Source of the DNA: Muricea muricata | Lineage: Eukaryota > Cnidaria > Anthozoa > Malacalcyonacea > Plexauridae | DNA: 64,000 nt | NCBI GenBank assembly: GCA_963855995.1 | Contig: OY979725.1 | Location: 3,224,001 to 3,288,000, forward strand | Direction: 5' to 3' | Shown: positions 33,701-46,290 of the stretch, one piece after another | Layout of the letters: each line of letters starts with the position of its first letter | How positions within the stretch are numbered: the stretch's first letter is position 1 | The notes under the pieces: model-generated | The model's database searches: none | What the model saw: only the letters and a program-made list of their open reading frames with translations | Told to the model about the DNA's origin: nothing | Translations under genes and position numbers: made by a program

Positions 33701-36700
33701 ATAATGAAATAATTAAAACAAATTTTCACCAATTAACAAATTTTAACCCGGGGTTATAAGGGCAATCTAGCATAATTACATAGCAAATCATGCATGAATG
33801 TCCGTAAACAAGTAACTAGAAAAACATAAAACTTCATTAAGGCCTATTTACAGAAGCGATTTTGCTGCGATTTACAACGCGATTTTCTTCTTTTGAACGA
33901 TGGGAAAATGTCAACGAGTTACAAATGTTCCAGGTTATGATATTTCATAATAACGTGATCACACATGATCAAGTATTCACTCTTTCCCATCCTCCAAAAG
34001 CAGAAAATTGCAGGAAAAAATGCAGTTAAAATCGCCCGTGTAAATGGGCCTTCAATAAAACCTGCGTGTTTCTTTCGATGGTTGAAGGGCTTGATTTTGA
34101 AACATCGCTTTGTTGCCTAGACCTGGCCAGCTCTCGACTCAGTAGTTCAACCTTCGCCGTTACTTCAGCTAATTGTTGATGCTTCAACACAAACATCGAA
34201 CGCAGACGATCCAACTCTAAAACTAAAGACAAACAGATTCATGTTACTAACATAATTTTACTGGAAGATTGTTGTGTTCACGGCAGGAGGGATATAAGGC
34301 TGCAAAACCGTTCAATGCATTGCATGGCGTACAAGACAGGGGGAGGAGGGGATCTCCCAAATTTAAGAGAAACACCAGTTTTCGAGTAATTTCTACTGAA
34401 GCCATCACGGGCCGGTTGTTCGAAGCCCGTTTAGCTTAAACCACAGTATAGGGTATAAACAGTAGGACCACTCGGCAGTGCAACATGTCCCCCTATTTTT
34501 ATGCAATTATCTGGCCAGAATAATGGCGGAACGGCCAGTTCAGCGTTCCTATTGGCCAGAAAAGGCAATTGACTGGCCAGAACCTGCATAATGAAGATGC
34601 GTAATGAGACATGCGTGGAGACACAAACTTCAAAGGTTCCGACTCGAGTGGCCTTTCTGTTTATTTCTATTCTGTGCTTAAACGGTGGTTAATTCAACAA
34701 CCAAACTAAAAGTTTTGAAACTTAATAGAATGATCATGCTTAGAACTACATATTTACTGCAAAATATTTAAGTTGACTGTTTAACGAGTGATGTAAGAGT
34801 GTTATTTAATTTTGACTTATTCACCGTTTACGCTAAACGGGCTTCGAAGTTCGAACAACCGGCCCCAGGCATTAAATACAAATATATACAGTCCAAGTTT
34901 GCAAGGCTACTATTTCCCAACATTTTGCAAACAAACTATGCAATTTAGAAGATGTTCTTTTTAGCTGTGCTGAAAGATTTTCTCTTCTTGCTTAAGTCAA
35001 ACTTTAGTCCATAAATGCCGGAGTTGTCTACGATTTTTCATACCTAATTTTTCATTATCAAGCCTGGTTTTAAACAGTTCATCTTGCACAGACTGCAAGC
35101 TCAGTAATCTCTCTTCTTGTTCGATCACTCTATACTCCAACAGTTTCACATATTTCGTTTTCAAGCTGTGCTTCGTGGCCTCCTTGTTTCGCGAAGATTT
35201 GAGATGTTTTTCTTTCTGCTGAATTTCCTTCTCGAGGTTCTCGACTTTCTGTTGTTTCTCTTGGAGTTGTTCAGGGACTGGAGAATTGCGCGAAGGCTTT
35301 GCTTGCTTCTGAAAAACATGACAAATCTTTCTTATCGAAAGGTTCAGCCTGTGGACCGTGATGCAAAAAAAGGGGGCTGGAACCAAATGTTTGTGACCCC
35401 TATCTGAGAAATGATATTTAGTGTTAATCTTCTGATTCCTAATACAGACAAGCTGGTTGAAAATGTGAGGAAAGCTGAGCATTCTAACCCACTTATGTCT
35501 ACTTTGAAATCAGAGATCCAGAGGATTTGCAAAATTTGGCTGTAATCTTCCTCTGGTTTCTAAATACAGATTAAATATGTATTAAATTTTCTTCGTGAAT
35601 TACTTAAAACGAGTCTTTGAGAAAGTATTTAAAATGAGAAATGCGTCTTTGATCACCAAAGAAAATTTCTAAACAAAAACCAGTGATACATGATCATCTC
35701 CCCTTGGGAACTTTCTTGATGATCAACAACACACACATCACTTCACCAAAAGTCCAAGCACAGGTGAGAAAATTCAATATTATGAAACATTTTACATTCC
35801 AACTAATACGTATATCTGGGATGCATTTATTGAGGGAGGCACACCCCATAGCTCTGGATAGGGAGGGTGCAAGTGGAAGGAGTGCTATATCATTGATGTG
35901 TACTACACGTGGGTTGTATTAGTCGTACATACATGATTTTGTCTGGATGGAGAATGCTTTCTTTTCAGCAAAAATACAACATCATCAACATCACTGCCCC
36001 ATTGTAACAAGACATTTTTTAACTTTTCTTCATGAGCCACAGGTCTTTCTACAATAAAAAGCAATTAACAATATTTATCAATCTGACAAAAAGAAGAGAT
36101 TGGCAAAAAGACACAATTGAACATCAAGAAATATGGGTTTCTACAATGACTGGGGATGTGTCAAATACCATTTTTGCAGATACCAAACAGTACATTCTGG
36201 TTACCAGATAGTGCTGGATGTCTAAACCTCACTGGATAGTGCTATTTAGAACCGGCACATCCCTAACAGGGACACACATGCCATCTTAGTGTTTATAATT
36301 TTCTGTCTTTTCAATAAAGTGCATAGTTACATCACTTTAGAGCTGATCATTTTGTTTTTAACATGAGGGATTGGTGTCTGAGGTTGGCATAATCATCAAT
36401 CACCAGAAGCCTGTTTAGCTTGTAACTGCCTGCAAATGCGAGTTTGTCCATTCATTGAATGACAAATTCAAAAAATTATTATCTGAAAAGAATGCTCCCG
36501 TCTACAACAGCATCACTGGTTCGCAAAATGAAAGGGAGAATGGTCTAACTTTGACTCATCTACTGTTTAAGCTAAACGAGCTTTGAACCGGCCCCAGGTG
36601 TAACATGCCATTTTGCTTACCACATCCTTTCCAAACTTCCACCAGAGAATAAATACCGTCATCATCTGGTTTTAACAATTCAATAACATCCTGTCCTGTC

Positions 36701-38527
36701 GTTTGAGACGAGACCGACACCTTGCATATTCGTCGGCTGTCATCAAGCCTTACTGACATAAAAATGTCCTGCAAAAATATGGAATAGTTTTAGCTTAAGG
36801 ACTTCTTTCCAATTATGCATTTTACTAATAGAGAAACACACAGAAAAGTTCAATATCTTCTAATTAGGCAATTCCTAATTGACTAATTACATTACTAAAG
36901 CATGCTAAATTGTTGGAAATGCTACATTCCTTCTATCATAATCTTTGTTCATTTCAAATGTGATGTTGAAATAAATTAGAATTTTGCATGATTGCATGTA
37001 TGTAATAAAAATGTGCTACTGGAAAATATGCTTTACATTCCAAAACCCAATATAAGCAATCAAAGTGCATAACATACCTAGCTAACTACCACAATATGAA
37101 CTGGACTTGAAATTGGAAATTTCTATGGCCTTAAACTAAGACTATGTGCACACAAAGCCATTCTCAAGCATTTTCATTTCGAAATATTTCAAAACATTTA
37201 AATGGCAACTAGCATAAACCTCATTTCTGGACAAAAACTAATGTCTTTGTACAATGCAAATTTTTAAAGTTGATATTGTTTTCATATTGGTCTAAGTCCC
37301 TGGCAACAAGGTAGCAACGGATAAAATTTAGTAATTTTAGGACATTACATAAATCATTGGTGCAAACTTTTCTAGTCTGACTAAATAAAAAAAAAACAGG
37401 CAAAAAAACCCAGCATGGCTACGTTGGCTTCTCTGGCCAATAATTTGCTGGTACTTGAAACAGTGCTAATATGATGAGTAAAGAAAGTATTGTGGTGATG
37501 AAGTCAAAATAATCATAAATCTACAGAAAACTTCATGTATCATTTTTGTATAAGCACATTTTTCACCATTGCTATAACATTGCCATGTCACAATTAATTT
37601 TATGAAATATCAAAAACTTCAACTGAGAAATGTTAACAGTGAGATATTAGACTACAAATATACATACATCATATTTTTATGCTGGAAAATAAACTACCCA
37701 CTATTACACAATAGTCATACAACTGTCATGTTTAGTAAGTCATAAACTGTAGTGCATTTTGAGAAAGTTGGCACCGCAAAAGTATTCTTAGATGGAGATT
37801 TTCTTTTCAAAGTTCTAATACATTCCTTTTTAGAATACCACAAGCATTTCAAGTATATTGTAGCATCACTTCGCACAAGTGTTGCATCAAGTATGGGTAC
37901 ATTTAATCAATATAATTATATTAGTACTTTATTCATGCATGGGACAAATACACACCATTTTAAAAACATCCATTTCCAAAATTATGTAATTATGTCCAGA
38001 TAGCACAGAATAATTGTCATGGAAAAATTGGACATCTTTCACAATGCCTTGAGAACACATTCAGCAGATTAGACGTTACCTGCTAAAATGATTTATGACC
38101 AACTGCTATTAAAATTACCTGCGTCAATGTATATGAGAAACTCGAAATCTAATCTCTAGATATTTCAAATAAAAAATCCCCTCAAAACATCGTAAACACA
38201 GTCAAACTAACACTACTATTTAATATTTAAGGCCTAACTTCAAAATACGAATAAAACGCCCGCATCGATAAGACCCTTTCAACACACAACCTGAATCGCT
38301 TAAGTTTGTTTACTTTAAGACAACATTTTGTTTTGTTCACGGCACAAAAATAATGCTCATTTTGCACCACATTAACTATGCTAATCTCATAATTGAGCAT
38401 ATATTTTGATAGCTATACGACTAACTAACACAGATAACATCCATTTATACAAAAACCTTCAAAATAATTACAAACAAAATGACAAAAAGTACAAAATCCA
38501 TACCGATTCCTCTTTTCCAGCGGCCAT
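27716..38527 (-). CDS. ASPP (TP53BP2/PPP1R13B-like): ASPP-family protein (RA-like, coiled coil, ankyrin, SH3)
   Basis: Minus-strand exons in coding order: 38527-38504, 36768-36621, 36048-35933, 35308-35044, 34222-34062, 33285-31041, 29693-29593, 29293-29160, 28685-28519, 27954-27716. They join in phase to 3600 nt (1199 aa), stop TAA. Domains: Ras-association/ubiquitin-like fold at about 9-85 (DIFMSVRL, then VEVWKG and [10 protein letters not shown], as in ASPP1/2); Glu/Lys/Gln-rich coiled coil about 100-225; a Ser/Pro-rich low-complexity middle about 240-985 with three tandem 34-residue repeats; a PP1-docking-like RVSL at 993-996; ankyrin repeats about 997-1115 ([25 protein letters not shown]); SH3 about 1130-1192 with WWW at 1169-1171. 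ASPP proteins bind p53-family proteins and PP1 through the ankyrin-SH3 end. This full set of domains is the ASPP1/2 type, not the short iASPP type. The acceptor of exon 5 could also lie 6 nt further in (34216). Confidence 0.93.
28041..28282. mobile_element. 242-bp palindromic MITE in the last ASPP intron
   Basis: Left arm CAAATTAAAATATAATTTTG and right arm CAAAATTATATTTTAATTTG are exact inverses. The arms continue inward (GTGGAAACACCA and TGGTGTTTCCAC) for about 50 bp. The interior has GATGAAGATCCG words in both orientations. Non-coding. Confidence 0.8.
28885..29060 (+). repeat. GGCCAG-type dispersed repeat, ASPP intron
   Basis: It contains GTTCTGGCCAGTCAATTACA, AGGGGGACATGTTGCACTGA and GAGTGACCCTA, and is related to 5235-5460 and 34457-34660. 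Confidence 0.65.
30014..30075 (+). repeat. tRNA-like (SINE head) sequence in ASPP intron
   Basis: CAGTTCAATGGTTCGAG resembles a tRNA A box and GGTCGCAGATTCGATTGCC resembles a B box at the expected distance. No convincing acceptor stem forms, so this is more likely the tRNA-derived head of a SINE than a working tRNA. Confidence 0.4.
30350..30592. mobile_element. Fold-back element in ASPP intron
   Basis: Left GGGGTCGGTTGCTCAAAA and right TTTTAACAAGCGACCCC are diverged inverted termini. Inner GACCCTGGGTTAG pairs with CTAACCCAGGGTT-like sequence. Related termini are seen at 34409-34866. Confidence 0.6.
31577..31890 (-). repeat. Coding tandem repeat (102-bp unit) in ASPP
   Basis: Three head-to-tail copies of a 102-bp unit encode 34-residue repeats containing [10 protein letters not shown] and GVEPKSPIS at about residues 704-808. 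The first two copies are nearly identical and the third is diverged. The spacing (first word at 31681, next at 31783) is exactly 102 bp, so the frame is kept. Confidence 0.9.
33841..34050. mobile_element. 210-bp MITE next to an ASPP splice donor
   Basis: Left GGCCTATTTACAGAAGCGAT and right ATCGCCCGTGTAAATGGGCC are inverted. The flanks are TTCATTAA and TTCAATAA, an 8-bp duplication with one mismatch. On the minus strand the exon ends at 34062, so only 11 bp of intron separate exon and element. Confidence 0.7.
34409..34866. mobile_element. Fold-back element interrupted by a second repeat, ASPP intron
   Basis: Termini GGGCCGGTTGTTCGAAGCCC and TTCGAACAACCGGCCCC are inverted. A GGCCAG-type repeat in reverse orientation (34457-34660) sits inside. 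A single related terminus is also seen near 36570-36600. Confidence 0.7.
35503..35559 (-). CDS. Possible extra 57-nt ASPP exon
   Basis: On the minus strand an acceptor ending TGTATTTAG and a donor GTAGAC bracket 19 open codons ([10 protein letters not shown]...). The phase is 0 at both ends, so it fits between the exons ending at 35933 and starting at 35308 without breaking the frame. I cannot match it to a known ASPP segment. It may be an alternative exon or a chance open stretch. Confidence 0.35.
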
Positions 38528-40105
38528 TTTTGAATTTTCCCACAAAGCTTTGCGAATGCGGAGGAGGCAATTTATGCTAATGAGTACAGATAAGTTCTAA
38601 ATTTAGCATTAATTGCCAGAACTTTAGTTTTGGGTTTCGCTGTTAAATTCCGCTCAAAATTGTGGAAGTAGCTCACTTTTATGTTCCTCACTTTCTCCTG
38701 CCAACACTGTTGAAGTGCAGTTTAAGTGCCAGTGACATGTTTTTACATTCAAACTATTTGAGACAAAGGTCGGGCCAGTATTCTTAACATGCAAAACAAT
38801 CGATCGCAGCTGGCAGTCTAAATTGTTTCTTTGCTTTCAGTTACCGCTCTTTGTACGTCTATTGTGTTTGGAAAATGCAACCCACGGGTAGCTTTAACCC
38901 TAGAAAATCCTGTGACCAGATTGAGCCGCTTTCTATGTCGGGTGGGTTTTTTACTCCTAAAGTTTCAATACTTTTATGTCGATATATATCACACCTCTTA
39001 AATAACATTTAAAGTCAAATGTTCCACTTTAAACCGAGTGTAAAATTTTGCATAATTCAAACAAATAGCACTCAACGAAACACATTTTAGTACGGTTCGT
39101 TAAACAGTTGTTAAGTATCTCGTAAGACAGAATTAAAATTGGTTTGTTACAATACAAAAAGGATGTCAACTCATGCTAATGCTAGCGGATGCGTATGATT
39201 TATCACATGCATTGACGTATTTTATACCAACACATCACGAAAATGATACTGCAATTATTCCCTGTTTATTTGTATACATGTAATCGGGAGGTCATTGAAC
39301 TGACGAATTCAACAGAAATCGTTTCGAAAATTACTCCCAAAATGTTTGTAGTCAAACCACAAAAGACACTGAAGGGCAAGCAGAATGTGTTTCCCAGTTG
39401 AAAAGTCTGGACCAAATACTTTTCAATTTTTGCCCCCCAAATCAGCTGTAATTTCACCTCAATTTCCCGCTTCACATAATTGTTTTATTAACATGGCAAC
39501 TTTCAATCTTTAGGGCTCCAAGGTTTTGTACAATCTTTAAATAACGCGTTACATTGTCCTTTATTTCAACAACTTATTGAAATTTATCATATTTATGACT
39601 AACAGAAACATAGCTGTTAATAATAATCAGTTATTGGTGATCCGTTTTCTAAAAGGCAGTGAACTCAATATATACACTTAGTGTAGAATATATGTATTTT
39701 GTTGAAACTATTAGTACGTTATATTCTTGCTGTCAAATGTATAAACTTCTTTAAATACAGTAAGTAAAAAAACACAGTATACATGCGCCAATTTCGACTT
39801 TTTCTCTGGTTCCAGGAAACTTGGGGGGGGGGGGGGTAGCGCACCCTCTTTCACCCCCCAGGAAAACCGCCCCTGAAGTTAACACAACTCATCGTTAATA
39901 CAGCGATACTGTATTGCGGGAAGAACACAATTAAAGATGGCGGTCAAATTGCTTTCTCGTCCATTGACTTTGTCAGCACAACTCAGGCTGTGGTTGTGAT
40001 TAGTTCAACTAATTTCCGCTGCTCTACCGAAGCTGTTTGTTGCGTGGGGTCAAATCATGAATCGCCGACTTTAACGTCAACAGGAAATATCCAAGCCTTT
40101 GCCAT
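38528..40105. other. Upstream region of ASPP and 3' flank of the GPCR
   Basis: The ASPP start codon lies in CAAAAATGGCC on the minus strand with no in-frame open extension upstream. No coding exon is visible in this gap. TTTATT, which is AATAAA on the minus strand, occurs near 39265, 39484 and 39562 and could end the GPCR transcript. 39822-39870 is a G-run followed by a C-rich stretch, typical of a repeat edge. Confidence 0.5.
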
Positions 40106-42866
40106 TTACATCCGTGTTTCGGGAGAACTTTCCAAATGTTCCCTTATGTCCTTTTCGCTCCCCTGATACCCAACCGCATGCTTGACAAGGTCCTTCGCCA
40201 ATATCCCAGGATGCACCATGCTGCCATCCAAACCTTCCCCGTTGATCCCGACATCCCATTCGCCGTTCGAGGAACTTTCATTGAGACTCAAAATATCTTC
40301 CAATTTTTTCATGCCGTTCATGGCGCCATCGTGTTTTAGCTCCTGTCTTATATCCTGCATCATTCGCTCGATCATGCGCTGAACACGTGTCGTATCATCT
40401 TCGGAAAAGTTCGATGCAACTTCGGCTTCTTCGTCATCCGACGGAATTTCATCGTCAAGATCTTCGTCGCCTACCAAATTCTTCTGCAGATTTCCGAACA
40501 ATACTTTTTCTTCATTTTTATCAGTATTGTCAACAAATACCTCATCGTTATCGTCGCAAGCACGTGCGTTGCAACCCCCCGTCTCGTCGCCGAAATCCTC
40601 ACCCTTGCGTACACCCTCCTTGGTAATATCTTCTGCGCATGGACGACCATCTATAATACTGTCTTCACTTTCACGCGCCGCATCAAGCGTCCTTTCACTT
40701 GGGTACGTTCGTGTTAGTTGCGGTACTCCAGCGTACATGAACGGACTCGTGGTGTCATTTGTGTATTCTAGTGGATCCTCTGGGAGCAGGGAATGTTCGT
40801 GGATAGTAGGCGACGAGAAGTACTCTCTGTAACTGTCAGAGCTTCCTTGAGAAGTCATGACTTGAGCTTCCCAAGGAAGCGAAACTCCGAGGTCCGAATC
40901 GCCAGGCTTAGGAGGGAACAATTTGTCCAGTTTCAAATGATCTTTGGAAGATCTCCTCTCGTGCTGCCTTTGAGAGTCAGTTCTCGAGGCCCCAGACCAG
41001 GTGGCTGACCATTTTTTTATCTCAAATGGTACGTCCATACTAGGAGCACAGAAGAGTTTGTTAACACAGCGTTTCAAATGATACCGACTTTCTTTACTAT
41101 AGAAGAAAAATACCACCGGGTTAGCGACGCTGTTGGAATACGTGAATAGATACGATACACTCGAAACTGTAGTCTTGACCGTCTCGTCAGCGTCTTGCAC
41201 GAAGCCCCTGACAATCCAAAAGAGATGGTGTGGCAGCATACACACGCTATACACGGTTACTATGGTTACCAGCATCTTGACGATATGTCTGTGAGATCGA
41301 ACATCTTCCTGGGTTGGAACTTGTACAAGTTCCTTCGCGATACGATGTCTGGAAGAGAACGAAATGGATAATTAATCACCTCGATCGTTTCACAGGATCG
41401 ATACAACTCCTATTTTCCGCACCTGTTAACTTTATTTACTTGCTGCACATGTAAGATCGATTAATACTAAAAGTTTGTACAGGACAAGAGAAATAGAATT
41501 CAATGGGGTTTCAACTTCCAAGGCATTTCAAGGCTTATAACATAAAGTTCTCAGACTAATAGAGTTGTTAAATCTTTGCTTGATTCCAACTTCGTCGAAT
41601 TTGATAGTCATGAACTGGCACAATTTAGGCGAACCCCGCATAAATCCCCTCCCACTTCCCACACTCGTAAACAATTGCTATGGGAACAGAATTTGCTATA
41701 CAAGAAGAAATTAGTTTGGATCGAAAAACGATCAGTTCTTTTCCATTATTTTCAAACAACCTGCAGGACAGCTTTTTCTGAATGTTTTTGTCTTTCTATG
41801 AAATCTCAATTCCTCATAATATATAATTCACTTTGTTTTTAAATTTCTGTTAGACTTCTATGTTGGACTTATAATTTTCTATCAATGATTACTAAGTTTC
41901 GACAAGTTTCAAACAGGAAAATGGATTTTCATCGACCAGATCAGCTAGTTGATTGTAAATGGTTAAAGTACCAAAACTAAAGCACCAAATTAATATGTGC
42001 GACGAATGAGTGCTGTTTTAGACGTCACATTTCCTTACAATTTTCCGTTTGTTGCTTTAATTCAGTACTTCAGGTCGGTACTTCTGTACTTATTTTACCA
42101 AGTTGTGAAGTTGGCGTTGAAAGTTCGCCAGCAATGTTCCAAATTTGCCAATGTAATTAGGAATGCTCAAACAAACTTTGGAACTGCGCTTTGAAAAGTG
42201 ACCTGAAATCGACTGAAATACTTACTCGTGAAGTGTCCGGGCAATTGTAATATAGAAGGCAGCCATGAGTATAACTGGGGCTGCATACTGCACGACAAAT
42301 ATTGCAAAGGTGTAGGTTCTAGATGACGAAGCGTCCCATCTCTCCTCGCAACTCTCATTCGTCTCGTTAAACGTTTGTACAATGGCATATGGCATTGACA
42401 GGCAAATGCTGACGCACCAGATGATTCCTATCATAATCAGGGACTTGCAGACGTTTAATTTCGCCCGAATTGGGTGCACTATCGCTCGAAAACGATGATA
42501 ACTCAGCGCCACGTACGTCCCAGCCTGCGCTGTCGTGGACGCGAGCTGAAAAGGGGGCAAAATTTTACAACCAGCATTTGAGAAATAGTAGGCGACACCG
42601 GCGTTGCGGAGGATGTCAAAAGGGATGTTCAAAATCACGCCCAGCATATCTGCCAGAGCGAGGTGGAAAAGCAGGCACATGTAGGATCGCTCGATATTGT
42701 AGCTGGCGCAATCTCGGTTAGAACGTCTGGACTTCATTTTGTAAAGAACCAGAAGGAGTAGGGAGTTGAGGACGAGAGTTGAAAGAAAGATCACTCCCAG
42801 TAACGCAGATTGCACGTGCAACCATATATGAAGTGGGCTAGTGTCCTTTTCGTGACCCGAGGCCAT
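40106..42866 (-). CDS. Rhodopsin-class GPCR with a long acidic C-terminal tail
   Basis: Two minus-strand coding exons, 42866-42226 and 41348-40106, join in phase to 1884 nt (627 aa), stop TAA. The start is the ATG in ATCATGGCC, because a strong acceptor (CTTTCTTTTCAG) just upstream marks the edge of a 5' UTR exon. Seven membrane segments are visible: N34 in TM1, LALADML with D73 in TM2, C100 before TM3, W150 in TM4, P197 in TM5, CMLP with P253 in TM6 and NSVANP (N290, P291) in TM7. C173 can pair with C100. N-glycosylation sites NET and NES lie in extracellular loop 2. The DRY motif is HRF (124-126) and NPxxY is NPVVF. Residues about 300-627 form a long, acid-rich cytoplasmic tail. TM6 (LPHHLFWIV) resembles peptide receptors, but the ligand cannot be assigned. 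Confidence 0.92.
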
Positions 42867-45800
42867 GATGAGACCGTACTGCACACCTGAATTCCTGAAA
42901 AGAAAGAGATAATAATTCAGTTGTTTCGAGTGAGGCGCCAAAAAGTCAAGGCTCAAAATAACCTTCCACGTTAGGACGGTCATGGTGGCTGGTCAGTTGC
43001 ACCAGTCAAACGCAATTCTTGACCGCTCAAATTCTAAATTAAGTGTGATTTGAAAGGGTGTTCAAACGGTATTAACATTTTAACTATTGAATTTGAGTTT
43101 AAATTTGGTGCCAGAATTTACAATTCACATACTGAAAAGCTGGGAACTAATGCGGTATCAAAAGGTGCTGCTTTCGGTGTTCACGCGATACCGCAAAGCG
43201 TTACGTTTTCATCTCATGCCGTTCAGAAACCGGCATTATTTCGTGACGTTAAAAGTGACGGTATCGTACAATCTCGTACCAGCATCGTGTGAACAAAAAG
43301 CGAAAAAGTGATCTTTTCGTGCCGTTTTCGCCTCGTACCGGTGTGCCAGAAAATATGCCCCCCGGGCAATGACCCCCTCTTAGGAAATTTGGGTATTTAT
43401 CTGTTAACAATATTATGAAACACTGACTGAAATAAAAGAAATCAAGCATGTTTTAGATACAAGATGACGAGTACCCCTCTGATTGACTCCATCACAGATT
43501 TTTCTTTTGTTAAAGCTATTAGCAATGAACTATTAACCCTGAACCGCCATAATGAACATCTGGAAAAACAATTTAGAAATAGCAGAAGAATATGCATAAA
43601 ATCACACATTTAGTTGATAATTAAAGATGGATAGTAGAGCTTTCAGTGTGTTAGCTAGCCCATGCATGTAGTATCTGTTAGATGGACTCCTCCGAATTGA
43701 GATAACAATTAAGGTACTTTCCCCAATCAGATCTGAGTGGGAAGTTTTTATTTTAATCTGTGTATATTTTTTGCTTTTATTTTTGTATATTACAATGAAA
43801 ATACTAAAACAATATAGAGCGAGGTCAACAGTGGGTGTGAATAAATTTCTCATTTCACTGTGTCAGTGCAAAACAGTGCTTAAAATATCTTAAGATATCA
43901 AAGGTTTGTGTGGTAAGTAATTTGGCTACTAAACAAAATCAATATAAAGTGTAAAATTAATATATTTACTCTCAAATGCATTTAGAGCAAATACTTCCAA
44001 GGTGCCCATGATTACGAGAGTGGATCGATCAAAATGTTCGGTTGGAGCCGCATAAAGTATCCGTAATGCCGTAATAGCGGGAGTCCTTACTACCAAGAGA
44101 TAGCTTTTAAAACCGCAATAGACAATAGCGAGGCGTCTTTAATAACAAGGGTGTCTGCGCAAGACGGGAATTGATTGTACTAACCTTTTTCAGTAGTCTC
44201 CACTCCTCAAAATCTTTGAATTTCTCAATTTTTTTGAATACTCTACCAACTGTCGGGATAACCAAAAGGATGGCTGATCCTACTACAAAAAATAAACATC
44301 AGCATCAGCAAAACACATTTATCCTCATTGCCTCTTCGTCGATTAACCGCAGAAATATCTACGCGATTACAGCGTGTGCCCTAAACACCATTGATCTTCT
44401 ATTTATAACGAACGGCTAACATGCTCGTTGCAAAATCATTGCGTGATAGCGTGAAGGAGCAGAATCATAAATACGGTAAAATGAAAAGTAATTTCCTTTT
44501 CAATCGCCACATTCTACTCATGTAAACGAATCAATACGAATTGTGACTGAAAAAAATGTTTGTTTAAACAACACGTGATGCGTTCGAGCATGAATTTTCC
44601 ACCCGCACGACGTAAATACAACGCGAACGTTAAGTTTCGGCCATTTTAGGCGGTTTCATGCATGCAACGAAACATGGGCGAAAAATAAAAAGGCGGCATT
44701 TATAAAGGGAGCACATGTGAAACTCATTAAGAAACCTTGATAAATTGTTTCGCTTTCTGCATGGCAGCAGACTTTTGATCAAACCAGAAAAAATTCTTGG
44801 GAAATGATGTTTACAGTATAAGGAATCAAATTCTTTTTTTCAAGATACACGTGGCAGGCACATGACCAGCATATACGTATGTGATATGGTCATCAAACTG
44901 AGAGGCCATGCCGGGTTGGTTCACCTCACTGATCATATAGTAGACTGGATATAGCTTCTAAAATTCACTTCAGGGGACCACGGAGTGAAACAAACTTGTA
45001 TAGAAATGTATGGCGGACAACACACACGAGCGCACAATTTCGAAAATTCAAGCCAATCAAATTATACCCAGTCTACTATGAGATCAGTGGTTCACCTCCA
45101 CTAAACGTCTTAAAATTGAGATGAAAGACTTGCTTTTACACTGACATCAAGTCTCGGATAAGGGCGTTAAAAATGTAAGTGTCTCTGAAGTTCCGAGTTC
45201 GATCCCCAGTAAGGTGGACTCGAACCCAGTCTCATGTGAAAAGAGTATAGATTAAATTTATAATATATATAAATTAGCTTTAATGGAACAATTGCTCTTT
45301 TGACCAGCTAAGAAATAAGAGTAGACACAGACAACTTTTTTGTGTGGGAGAATGGGTTATGGAGGTGAAGTACTCCTGTTACAATAAGTGTCATATCATA
45401 AGTATATTTAACCCAATAGACTCTTTATGGCCTCATATTTCATCCTGCGGGGTATATATAAGGCCCGCTCTGAAAACCCTAGGGGTAATGGTCCCTAGGG
45501 CTGCTCTCTCTTTCAAGTGTATTTGGTCTATTTTGCTGGCTTAACTGAATTATGATTGGTTGACTTTTTGGATGACATGAAAGATATATTTTGATTGGCT
45601 GAAAGATAATTGGTCATGAAATGTGCACACTTTGGCGATACCAAGATGACCTCTGATATTCTAGTACACATGATAGCTGTGGGTCTGTGAGCTTTGTACC
45701 GTGTGCAAAATATTCAAATCTGCTGTCACATAAATTAGACTAAACTTGTTAGATAAAGTGAGGAGCATTGCCTATTAGTCAATGCTTTGCCGAAAGTCGA

Positions 45801-46070
45801 GGGTTTTCTGCGGGTACTCCAGTTTCCTCTCACAGGGAAAGTTGACAGGGTGGGATAGGTAACACGGGTTCACAGTAATCGGCTCACGCTGTTGTGGTGA
45901 CCCTGCTCTTATGGCAAAGCTAAAAAAAATATGTTGCTGTTGCGTGTAAATTCGCTCAACCAAGAGTGAGAAACACAATAAATCAGTTAATCGTTTTGTA
46001 AATAGTTTTATCTAGTGACATAGTTCCGTACTCAAATTAGGTTGTAATGGTAATAATAGTGTTCGATCGT
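42867..46070. other. Upstream of GPCR, non-coding
   Basis: A 5' UTR exon edge is probable at about 42895. No coding exon is recognisable further on. 44939-45080 has inverted ends (TAGTAGACTGG and CCAGTCTACTA) inside copies of GGTTCACCTC. 45190-45225 carries a tRNA B-box-like GAGTTCGATCCCC. 45800-45900 contains GGTTTTCTGCGGGTACTCC, a word I associate with dispersed repeats in marine invertebrates. Confidence 0.5.
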
Positions 46071-46080
46071 ATAGTGTCGT

Positions 46081-46195
46081 AACCTGACTGAGTCAGGCCC
46101 TTTCCTTCATTCGCCAGGTGCTTAATTACTGCCTTCGCCCGCAACTTGCCAAGTGTAGCGAAAGACGAGAAAAATAAAGCCTGATACTCAGGTTA
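46081..46195. mobile_element. 115-bp MITE with perfect 10-bp target duplication
   Basis: ATAGTGTCGT flanks the element on both sides (46071-46080 and 46196-46205). Termini AACCTGACTGAGTCAGGC and GCCTGATACTCAGGTT are inverted with small gaps. A 9- to 10-bp duplication is the signature of Mutator-like transposition; the superfamily is inferred. Confidence 0.75.
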
Positions 46196-46290
46196 ATAGT
46201 GTCGTCGACCGCCAGACGTCGTACACCTTAAGCCTGGTTCACACTTGTTATAAGAATCGGGGTGACTTCTTCTGGCTGATGTGATTGAAT

